From Marasmius tenuissimus (taxonomy: Eukaryota > Basidiomycota > Agaricomycetes > Agaricales > Marasmiaceae), in the NCBI GenBank assembly GCA_029532415.1, contig JAQOTA010000023.1, positions 248,001 to 312,000 on the forward strand: DNA of 64,000 nt, given 5' to 3'. The position numbers and the translations under genes are program-made. Below the pieces are notes generated by a model. The model had not been told where the DNA came from. It made no database searches and saw only the letters and a program-made list of their open reading frames with translations. Of the stretch, positions 25,655 to 35,227 are shown in pieces. Numbering within the stretch: position 1 is the first letter of the stretch; every line of letters begins with the position of its first letter.

Positions 25655-26046
25655 TTACAGCTGTTTGCAAAATCGTAGGCCCATCCCAGGCGCGCGAGAT
25701 TTTGAGGCACCTCCATATTAAAATGATATCATAGCACGTGCTTTACTAACTCATGGCCGCGTCAGTCTCACTTTCAATGTCAGTATCACCAGCGAGCAGT
25801 ATCGCCCGTCACAAGATAGTGAGGTGAACTGTTCAAACTGAGTGAGATTAGGTTTCATGGTGAGATCAAGGCTTGGAAGACAATCTAGTATATGGTAGTG
25901 AGTACTATGCCAACATTCTGAGTCCTACACGTAATGATACAGTACACTCGCAATGCATGATCTCATACATACTGTATTGGTGGTGTGCTGAATAATCAAA
26001 AGCTCGCGCGCCTGGGATGGGCCTACGATTTTGCAAACAGCTGTAA
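25655..26046. mobile_element. MITE-like element, 392 bp, 44-bp perfect terminal inverted repeats
   Basis: The left end (25655-25698, beginning ttacagctgtttgc) and the right end (26003-26046) are exact reverse complements over 44 bases; with one mismatch the match extends to 51. Both ends are flanked by GCT (25652-25654 and 26047-26049), a likely 3-bp target duplication. There is no coding sequence inside, so it must move with a transposase from elsewhere. A 3-bp duplication is typical of PIF/Harbinger or CACTA-type elements, but the end sequence does not by itself decide. It sits in the promoter region between Eaf1 and the DUF2235 gene. Confidence 0.88.
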
Positions 26047-26375
26047 GCTTTGAGTTTGACTTCGCGTCTTCCTAAATGCCGACTGTCGACATGAATGTTG
26101 TGCCTTTTCTACACTCAGTCCTCAGGTCTCCAGTATCGAACGTGTCAAATCTGTCAATCGCCAGGTACAACCACAGGTCCGCCGCCTTGTCCGAATACCC
26201 ACTGCACAAACATCAGTATAGATTCGTATCCCCTGTCCGACACGGAACGGTAAATTTGAGGTTCGGCTGAGAGCGACCCTCATCCAAAATTCCTCTTGCA
26301 GGCACGATAAGCCACATGCAGGCACAATGTCACGGTATTCTTCCACTTCCGAAGTGAATATAACTTCACATTGGT

Positions 26376-26383
26376 TATAAAAG
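26376..26383 (+). promoter_or_regulatory. TATA box of the DUF2235 gene
   Basis: A consensus TATAAAAG lies 65 bases upstream of the ATG at 26448, a normal position for a fungal core promoter with a short 5' UTR. Confidence 0.6.
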
Positions 26384-26447
26384 GCGCAACCTTAGGTGGC
26401 CCAATCAACTATCGTCTTCTCAGCACATCTCTACTCTCCTCTACGCG

Positions 26448-27969
26448 ATGAAGCACATTATAGTGGCCTGTGATGGTACCGGCAACTCTGCCAGCAGGGG
26501 AAAGGAATACTCACCCTCGACCAACGTCAATCGTATTTGCCATGCAATCCGCCCTTGCGCCACAGGTCCGAAGCCCATCCGACAAATGATTTTTTACCAG
26601 TCTGGTATCGGGACACAGGATCTTGGCCTTACGGGAGCAGGCAAGCTCATTCAGGGAGTTGTGGGAGACGGAATCGAGGAGAACGTCGCTGATGCTTATA
26701 CCTTCATTATGAACAACTACGAGGCTGGGGACAAGATCTTCTTCTTTGGCTTTTCGCGGGGAGCCTACACGGCGCGCGTCCTCGCCAACTTCATTTGTCA
26801 GGTCGGGATCTACCATAAGCCCGCCTACACATGGAGTTTCAAGGCTGCTTACAAGGACTATATCGAGGGCAACTTCGTGAATAAACCAGAGTGCATAGCT
26901 GGCCACAAATTTGAACGTCCCAATGATCCAAACCCTGTTCCGAAGACTCACGAGGTGGAGATCGAAGTGGTCGGATGCTGGGATACTGTCTCCAGCTTGG
27001 GTGGTCCATTGGATCAAGCTACGAACATCGGAGGCATATCCGGAGCCTACCAATGGCTTGACGGTAGTCTTTTGCCAGGTATGCATATCGAATGGAGTTG
27101 ACATGGCAAGGCTAACGACCTCACGCACACAGGTATTAAACATGCCTTCCATGCCTTGGCCCTTGACGAATGTCGTCGTCCATTCACTCCGACTTTGTGG
27201 TTCTTGCCTAAGGATGCAAAGGCAGTGAAATGTACGAAACTTTCTGTCTCTTTCAATTTTCCTCGGTTTTACTCATTTTTTTTTTCACCATTCTCCAGCA
27301 ATCGACCTTCAGCAATGCTGGTTTCCCGGCGCACACAGCAACGCGGGCGGCGGCTACTTTGATACCGCTCTGTCCGACCTCACCCTTGCTTGGATGATTG
27401 ACCGCTGCCGACCTTTCCTCGAATTCGACCAGGACTATATCAATACAACCGTCAGGATTGGCCATAACCCGGGGGAGAGAAGAAGCAGTTCTCGCCAGAG
27501 TCGCGCGGATAATGAAAAGAGAGGATACGACTTGACGTACCAAGGGTGGGGACGTGGGCGATGGTATGACTCTTATAAGCTGGGCCAGACGTGGACATGG
27601 AGGTATCGCACTCCCAAGGGCTATGAGGGAGGCGAGACGAACGAGACTATCCACGCGAGTGTCCGGGAGAGATGGCTAATGAGCAGACAGCCAGGCAAGG
27701 GGCTGACAGATGGATTTGGACCATCCAAAAACGGACCAGCCGCATATGTGCCTGAATCCTTGAATGGATTTGAGCCAAGGGAGCGTGCTGACGGAAAATG
27801 GGAATGGGTGAAGAAAGAAAAGGGTAAAGAGGTTTTGGTGATTCAAGAGGCCCCCTTCCCGGAACGAAATGATCTTCCCAGTGACCTTAGGTCGATTGGA
27901 ACCAGTGTCAGTTTCGAAGGATTGCTGCGCTATGCCTCTAAATGGGAACCTGAAAAGACCTCAAAGTAG
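26448..27969 (+). CDS. DUF2235 alpha/beta-hydrolase-like protein
   Basis: Three exons: 26448-27078, 27133-27231 and 27299-27969, phases consistent, 466 residues. The start is MKHIIVACDGTGNSASRG, the usual DUF2235 opening (CDGTGN). The nucleophile elbow is FFGFSRGAYTARVLANF with Ser in GFSRGA, and the catalytic His is in FPGAHSNAGGGYFDTALSDL. The family relates to bacterial Tle phospholipases of type VI secretion and is multi-copy in Agaricomycetes, where the substrate is unknown. A TATA box and a MITE lie upstream, and a putative transposon begins about 170 bases downstream of the stop. A broken copy of its 3' part lies at 41818-42168. Confidence 0.92.
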
Positions 27970-28140
27970 TTGGGGTCCTGTGAAGAAGACTCAGGCAGTC
28001 CCGAAGTTCAACGTATATTATTCACTCTATTATTTTTTCCTGGTCTCTTCTAGTTACACGATTGAAACTTTGTTGCTACTGTACTATCATATTATCAGGC
28101 TCGTCAATTTATGTTACCACCATCCCTTCAGCTTGACTTT
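27970..28140. other. Short spacer downstream of the DUF2235 gene
   Basis: The stretch is AT-rich and probably contains the 3' UTR of the DUF2235 gene; the left inverted repeat of the putative transposon follows directly. Confidence 0.4.
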
Positions 28141-28275
28141 GAGCTCACCGTGTAGTTCCAATTTGAGGATATACCACTTGCACCGTCCACCCCCTCTCGA
28201 CCACTTACACCACCCACCTCTATTTACACCACATGAGGTTCAGATGCACCCGATTTCTCAAGATGCACCACCTCG
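28141..28275 (+). repeat. Left inverted repeat of putative transposon
   Basis: This matches, in inverted orientation, the sequence at about 33225-33365. The best core is ttgcaccgtccaccccct, then cgaccacttacaccacccac, differing by one base in about 45. Flanking matches such as gagctcac and cagatgcacccga extend it to about 130 bases with substitutions. Short motifs of the type ttacaccac recur inside, like transposase-binding subterminal repeats. A further match (gtgaaaagaycacgtrtg) resumes near 28433 after about 160 bases not found in the right copy. Confidence 0.72.
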
Positions 28276-28794
28276 ACAATGGGAAATGTGGTGTAAGATG
28301 GTAGTTCAAAGTTGCCAATTCAGGAATGTAGCTGAAGCGGAACCAAGGCTCGAGCCTGCTCACCTTAAATAGACCCCAGTTCGACAGGGTTCAACGTCTC
28401 CCTTCCCCCCCCGTCGCCAGCACTCGTCGTGGTGTGAAAAGATCACGTATGTATATATTTTGGCATAGATTTTGACCTTGAGCTCATCACTATGCCGTAT
28501 TGCTGACAGCATATGGCTATGGTGTTGATCTTAGTTAGTATACTAGTACTGGAGGTGGGCATCAGCAGGGGTCGTGATAACACGCTTAATCCGGCAATCT
28601 AAAAGTAACCGGACAAAACCCACGCTCGATTCACGTCGTTCCAAGTCGAAACTGCTACTGTGAATTACAGATGATTATGTTGTACCAATCCTCATGTAAA
28701 CTATGTAGAAAGAATATACGGATACGAATACATGATATATACAATTCAGCTGCCTCCCGCAGCTCTGGGCGGCCATCAACACATACCCGTCCCA

Positions 28795-31700
28795 TCAACC
28801 TTGTGTTCGATCCTCCATCTCTTCATCCTCAATCTCATACCACGCGCTGGAAACCCTCTCGGAAGATTCAGAAGAAGCTAAATCAACGTGTGAAGCCGCT
28901 TCCGAACTCTCCGTGCGCTCCATATGTACCTTGAATAGCTTTCTGAGGGCATCGCGCTTATCCCCGACCTTTGGTAGGTGAGATTTCTTTGGAATATCCA
29001 TAGTAGTCCCATATTTCAACCGCAGTTTGTGGAGCTGGACATCACATGCAGCTTTGGTGAGTTTGTCGATATCTTCAACCCTTTCCACCCACGGGGTCCT
29101 GTCTGCTTCGCCGTTCACTTTGTCAATTTTGGCCTGCCTCTCCCTCGCCCTTGCTTCCTTCATCTCTACCAACCGTTTATCAAACTCTGCTTGTGCTCGG
29201 AGTCGCTGCTCCTGGCGACCTGACGCACAAATACGACGCGCCATGATCATTACCCAATGATGGTCTTCAGGAGTGAACCATTGATCAACAAAATCCTGGG
29301 TGTTGTTGCGTGAGTACATTGCCATGGCGTTGAAAGTATCGACACTCGAGGTCGTATTGTTCCGTGAGAAAACGCAGTAGGACCCAAGAGTACCCTCGTT
29401 GTGATCATTTGTCGCGGGGACAAAAGCTTTCGACTTTTCCTCCCGTGAAAGTCCATCAATCACTCCTCCCGGCACAAACTCTGAGGAAAATCGAATCCAT
29501 GTTGAGCAGGCACCCTTCATGAAGGCCACAAACATTTCTCCAAGGTTTGGGAGCTTTCCCTGGTCGTTGAGGACACGTATCGCTCTGATGACTTCGGGGC
29601 GAATAAAGTTCTGTCCATCAAATGTGGCGTCGATATACGAATCATTGTCAAGGTTCAATATCAACTCCGGTGAGTCAATTAACCTTTGGCAGTGCTCCAC
29701 AAGCTCGCTGTGTACTGGGCCAAGGTCCAGTCCATTCACAGCAGCATTATCAGGTGTGCGAACGACTGACATGTACGGGTGCGTGATAATTTGCTGATAT
29801 ATAGCTAGGACAGCCAGCTCGGTGAGGGTGGGAGGGTCGTGAAGGGCATTGTAAACATTGAGTTCAATATTCGTCCATGTTTCCGTCGTTTTTTTGACCC
29901 GAATAGCAACCAAGAACTTGATGTAGGCATCCAGGCGTGTCAAAAGCTCCCCGGCGGCCTCACCGTGGCTGCCGAACCGAGTGTTGTTGGTTTGTGGAAA
30001 CCGTTTGACGTACTCATCAAGTTCGTGGCTCAAGAATATCTGGTGAGTATCTCCCTGGCCCCTCTTGTCGTATCGATTGTTGAAAAGCGCTCCCGCGAGT
30101 GCTGCGCACTTAGCTCCACCTCGGGCTGAATTCTCTACCGCCACAAGATCCTCCTCAGAAGGTGCCTTCCCCTTTGATTCTGGAGAGAGGAGCTCCCTAA
30201 CCTTTCCAGCACAGTACTTGTTGGCAAGAGCAATGGGCTGCGAAAGATTGAGCAATTGATAGGCCTTGACCATTGCCTCATTGCCGCCTTTGAACGAGTT
30301 TTGCTCTTTATGCATGCCACATCCGACCCACACCCAGAGAAGCAAGAGACGACGGTCCTCCTCATCTAACTCATTGAGTACTTCCTTTCCCAGGTGCAGT
30401 ACAATGGCATCTGCAGTTGCAGCATCCCTAGCCGCTCGCTCCTCCGGTGGCAGATTAACCCACTTTTCAAAACCGCCAGCATCATCAACCTTCTGAACGT
30501 TGAATTTCCAGGTGATCTTCTTCAATTCCTCGATCTCCATCACCTTCTCCTGATCCTCTCCAAGTGCCTTCAATGTCTCTTCCCGCTTCAACTCCCTCAT
30601 AGCATCCGCAGTGGCCTTCTCACCTGCCGCGTGATCGCTCATCCAACCCCGGATTTTGAGCACAACCTGCCGTAAGTCCAAGTTTGCTCCTCCACCTCCA
30701 TCGGCCTCCGTTCGCTGAGACATTGGACATGAATTCCACATCTTTATACCCTCATCAACAGTATCCAGGATCGCCTTTTTTGACTTCTCCGTCGAGTGGT
30801 CAACAGTAGGGAGGACCCCTGTGAAATGCGTCTCGTGGTGGTCGGAAAGTCCAATTGAACCGTTCGGGAGCTTAACGGGCGGACAAAAGGTTACGTGGTG
30901 AGATTGGTAGTTCTGGTTCCGTCTAGATGTGCTATCACTGCTCATTGTGAGGTCTAGAATACCAAATAGTTTGAGAAAGTGAACCCGGCACGGATAAAAC
31001 ACATACCAGGTGTGTATTTCATGTTGAATCCCTGCTGAACGCGAGCCATGACGTATCCTTCATGAATAGCCATGCTAACGACCTTCCGGCTAATCCGTTG
31101 GTTCACCTTTATACCAAAAACCTTCGCCACCTCAACAATCGCGGCACCAACCTTCCCTTGTTTACATCCAAACTGGGCCAGCCGGCGTATGAGAGCCCGA
31201 ATTGAGGGTTTATAGGTCTGTCGGTTCTTCAATCGAGCCAGAATTGGGGCCGAATGACTATTCTGAAGAACCCGTTGTCTGATCAGATTGTTGCGCTTCT
31301 TATAGTTTTCTAGGTTCCGAGCAACGGCTCGGATACGCAGGAGTTCAATTTGCTGCTCCTGGACGTAACCACTGGTCTTCTTCAACTCCTGATGCACCTT
31401 CAGTAACTGTGTTTGTATGTTCTGAAGTTGTTTCTGTGACATCGTGGTCATATCCTGGTTTTCCACCAGCAAAGCTTTGACCTGACGGTGTAGCCGTGAG
31501 TTCTCATTGCAGCACTTTACCAGCGCAGATTCCAGCTCTTTTTCCCTCTTCTTCCGCGCCTCCCAGGCCTTTTTGTGCCGTACTCTCTGTTCTTTCAGCA
31601 ACTTGTTGGAGTATGCGAGACTGCGCGCTCGTCCCTCAGCTTTCTCTCTCTTTCTTTCCGACTTCTGTAGGGCTTTGAATAGCTCCTTTGGAGGGGACTG

Positions 31701-31996
31701 CGCTGTCAGTGCCAGCGGCAGGGATTTGGATTTAGAGGGTGTGCTGGACTTGGTTGTGGGCAGGGAGGTAAGCCCTAACGGCTCCTGTCGTGATCTGCCC
31801 TTAGATCGAGAGGACTTTGACGGTGCTGGAGTTGCAGGTAAGTCGTTCTCCTTGTAATCATCTTTGGGTTCCTTCCCGATGGAATTTCGGGCCTTTTTGA
31901 GGTGAAGCTGTCGCTTTGAGGGTCCTATAGATGGATATAAGCTCTCAGCACATTGTTACAGCCTTTTTGAGACGTGAAATAACACAAACTAGGCAT
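28795..31996 (-). CDS. Transposase-like protein, 1027 aa, family not named
   Basis: Three exons, 31990-31996, 31007-31924 and 28795-30953, join in phase from MPRPSKRQLHLKKARNS to the stop, 1028 codons with no break. Residues about 110-220 form a coiled coil (KAWEARKKREKELESALVK onwards), and about 240-300 look like a helical DNA-binding region (IRALIRRLAQFGCKQGK). The C-terminal two thirds carry candidate RNase H-fold catalytic marks: Asp315 (TMSSDSTSRRNQNY), Asp415 (WMSDHAAGEKATAD), a CxxH at 520-523 (WVGCGMHKEQNSFKGG) and Glu828 (ATNDHNEGTLGSY). This order (D, D, CxxH, E after a long helical insertion) recalls hAT and KDZ transposases. Similar proteins are, to my recollection, repeated in mushroom genomes under the label hypothetical. 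Gene structure is firm, activity is inferred. Confidence 0.75.
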
Positions 31997-33211
31997 AAAA
32001 GAGCGCAAAAAGTGGTGGAAACGGCACACAGACTAAGGACGCGTCCCTGGCGCGACAGTCTCCACACTAGGCACCTGACCGCTGCAAGATTTAGCGCCCG
32101 GTAAGCGCTCTGACCTGAGTCGCATGAGTGGACGGTTTACAGAGGATCGAGGTCCCTATAGTTTGGCCTCAAATTTTCTGACAGTACTCTTTAGTCTCTT
32201 TCGCACAAGGCTATAGATGGAGCTCACACAAAAAAGTGGAATCTCCTACCCAATCTTGTTATCAGTTCAGCCATAGAAATTAGGATGTGTCGGTACTGTA
32301 ACATCATTCTATAGGCCTCTATTCTTCACTACATAGTGCTTAAATTATACATAAATCTCGTTATCGGGGGGAAAGATCAGTCTCTGAAAACAATCGAAGT
32401 CAACTCAAGTTCGTGCGCGGGCTTTCGCTTAGATGCCACGAAATCAACCCATCTTATCTTTTCTCTCACGGCCGCTGATGCCCACCACCACTAGTACTTA
32501 CTATAGCCACTTTGCACAATGGTCTATAAATTATCTGCGAAATTCAGTTCGATTACGATTCAGTACGATGGCCAACGTTCCTTTAAGTCACTCACCTATA
32601 CTTGATTGTGGCACGCCGCGCGACTGGAAGGTCAAGAACGAGGACCGTTAAGCAACGCCAGTCCCGGATGGCCCGGTAAAGATCAATGTAAGCTCTTAAT
32701 CATACAGCTGTCATTATCTACTAAGTTTGAAACGGGCCACGAGTCCGTCCTTTTCACGGAATGCTGCGCTAATATGCGATGGCCATATAGCGCATAAGGT
32801 GCATCTACATTTATGCCTTCTTAGTCCAGCAGGAGCGTGGCTGCCATACTAGCGCTTGCTTAAAGCGTGTTGCGTCAAGTTCAACTCCCCCGCTACACCT
32901 CCATGGTTTTTCTCGAACACCTTTGCAGGCGATCCAAAAGCTTGCAGTATTTTTAAGGTACTAGTATACTTCTGTAATTACCTTCCGTTATATGACAATG
33001 ACATCTCAGTTGAAAGTTAGACTAACTTCACTCGCAGCACTGCATTGCTGACAGGCGAGTAATTTTGGGAACTTTGTGATAATCACGCGAAGTAACAGCC
33101 CAAGCACATAGAGGCGACTCAGAGAATTCCCGAAAGGGAAAGTAGGCACGCCGTCGGGCACATCGTCTGATTTATCTCACCCCACTTTCAGAGACTACTC
33201 ACACCACCACC
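31997..33211. other. Non-coding 5' region of the transposase-like gene
   Basis: There is no coding signal. A short plus-strand frame at 32433-32651 is chance. A segment at 32646-32680 vaguely resembles a 5S rRNA internal box but has no flanking 5S structure. It should contain the promoter of the transposase-like gene. Confidence 0.4.
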
Positions 33212-33365
33212 GCCTTCACACGTGGTCTTTTCACGTGGTGTATCTGGGGAATTCGGGTGCATCTGAGGACCATATGGTGTAAGTAAGGGTGGGTGGTGTA
33301 AGTGGTCGGGAGGGGGTGGACGGTGCAAGTTGTCAATCCTGTTCCAATTTTGCGACAGTGAGCTC
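33212..33365 (-). repeat. Right inverted repeat of putative transposon
   Basis: This is the reverse-complement partner of 28141-28275 plus 28433-28449. Unlike the left copy it is uninterrupted: the cagatacaccac part continues directly into gtgaaaagaccacgtgtg. Confidence 0.7.
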
Positions 33366-34733
33366 GAGGCAGCTGAGAGAGACAACCACGTCAAGCGTCC
33401 TAATTGCTGCTGCGGAAGTATACACCTCATCTGTCGATAACGTTTTAGCAGCATCTTCGTTGTAAAAAGCCTCTGAGTACTGAGCGCTGAGTGGGCAGGG
33501 AGGGTCGAGGGACATTCACAGACACTTCCTACACCTCCTTCCTTGCAGTGGCGGAGTACCAAGGATATACGCCAAGAAACGTAGCGAGTTCCACTCGTTG
33601 CTTCTGGTGGTACCAAGCGAGCTAGTGACAAGCAAGACTGGACCAGTTTGTTTACTGAGGAGGTTCTCAGAACTAGGAGGAAGGTCCTGTGAAACGATGG
33701 AGGTGCCTGGAGGTGCTCGTCTGCGGAGATGACAAATCATGACATGATGGACTCCAGTAATAGTAATGACAAAGGATTAGGCCTCTGCGAGGCGCAAGCT
33801 GAACCTTCACGAACCCTTTGCCTGTACAAACTACTTACGTAGAGCAGGAAAAGTTGGGATCTTTTGATGTGTATGACTGCAACTTAACCTAACTAAAATC
33901 TCAGAAATGCGACAAGTACCGGCGGCTAGCAAATGGTATGTACATGCAAGCACTGAAGGAACGGAGAAAACGTATGAAGTGAGCAAGAAGTGAGAGCAAT
34001 TTCCTTCCTAATCTCCATGCCACAGTTACTATGTACTGCCAAGGGACGCTAAACTCAAGAAATGGCAAATCTGAGCCATTTTGCTCTTTCGAAATCCTGT
34101 CAAGATTCGACGTGTGCCAATGCCTGGAGGCTGTAACGGCGACGCTGTTGGATTGCAAGAGATTTGCCAGCAGGGGGATTCTTCATTTATGATTTCGGAT
34201 GCTGTAGTGATCCAGAGTCCGGACGAATGGAAATCGTGTGCTGACCTGTCTCCAGCTTTTTGATGCAGTTCTTCGAGGTAATAGAGGCCTGGGAAATCGA
34301 TCACCAGCTCGACGAGTATAAATCGTGCCAATTATTTCAGTTTGGCTGCTGCCGCGCTGCATTTTGCTAGGCTGTGATTGCTGTAGAGGGTGAAGTCTAT
34401 CCCGGCATTCTCATACAATAGTAAGTGTGTACGCTCCTTGTAAACTTGAGGGAGATGTTCGAAATTTGCGGGCTGATGACCGTAAGCCATCGGATAGATA
34501 TGTAGACATGAGAGTTGACGTTGAGGCCTAGTGAGGGCCCGGGAGAGCTCAGGGATCTAATCAAGGTTTGGCAATCTTATCACGAGCTGCCGCGGAGTGC
34601 AGCGGACCGGTTGCATTGTTTGTATGTATTGTTTTGATAGTCAGCCAATCAGAATTGTTTCATTGTTTCTTTGATGCACAAAAACCGTTTTCTCTCTGAG
34701 GGCTAGAACCTAAAGGTTCAGCTAATAACTTTA
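33366..34733. other. Intergenic, 1.4 kb, no gene seen
   Basis: Short open frames occur on both strands, such as 33516-33740 and 34029-34331 on minus, without protein-like composition or recognisable motifs. No repeats other than those flanking it were seen. Confidence 0.4.
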
Positions 34734-35116
34734 CTGGGTTTTGCATAATAGCGTGAACACGCGATTTTTTTTATTTTACGTCGGGCTCCTCGGAGCGCTC
34801 ATACTGCCGGTGGGGCAGTATGGGCTGCCGTTGGTTTGAGAGGCCTGCAAGATTGAGCGTCGAGCGAGCTTTTGACTTCCATCCACAATACTGACTCCAG
34901 GCAAGCCTGAACCAGTTGGGACATCACAGAGGAGGGTAAATGATTTTACCTGCGGGCTTCAATGGTACACATTCCAGTCAGACAAGGTCAAAGCCACTGC
35001 GGGATATCCCGACGGAGGTCAAATCTCCGTGTTGCCACAGCGGCTGGAGGTGTCGGACCGGGTCACGTAAGGCAAAATATTTTTTTCGCATGTTCACGCT
35101 ATTATGCAAAACCCAG
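34734..35116. mobile_element. MITE-like element, 383 bp, with TA target duplication
   Basis: The left end (ctgggttttgcataatagcg, continuing tgaaca, from 34734) and the reverse complement of the right end (up to 35116) are identical over 26 bases, then differ by one base before four more matches. Both ends are flanked by TA (34732-34733 and 35117-35118), as expected for Tc1/mariner-type elements. A 9-bp hairpin (34800-34808 with 34814-34822) lies inside. There is no coding sequence. It ends 112 bases upstream of the ATG of the TFIIIC subunit gene. Confidence 0.85.
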
Positions 35117-35227
35117 TAGTAACCGCGGTCCTCAGTCGAGACTCGACATCGCGCGATCGTCATTGTCAATCTCGACCACTATGTCAACCTCACACTGACC
35201 TCGCATAAACCACCTGTCATCAATATA

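Larger units (their letters stand above)
28141..33365 (-). mobile_element. Putative autonomous DNA transposon, about 5.2 kb
   Basis: The element is inferred from an intact transposase-like gene (28795-31996, minus strand) lying between two long inverted repeats that face each other. The repeats are imperfect and their outer limits are unclear, so the true ends and the target duplication are not fixed. The gene-free right part (31997-33200) is AT-rich. Also inverted across the element is a 13-base match, agtatactagtac near 28533 and its complement near 32957. An unrelated explanation is that two copies of a short repeat family inserted on either side of the gene by chance. Confidence 0.55.

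Noticed and set aside
28795..31996. Naming the transposase-like gene KDZ, hAT or Plavaka
   Set aside because: I could not see the zinc clusters and sequence signatures used to define KDZ, nor a hAT dimerisation domain at the C-terminus. The catalytic pattern alone is not enough for a family name.
32646..32680. 5S rRNA-like segment (cgttaagcaacgcc, then ggatgg)
   Set aside because: Only one internal box resembles 5S rRNA. The 5' half, the remaining boxes and the closing stem are missing, so it is probably chance.
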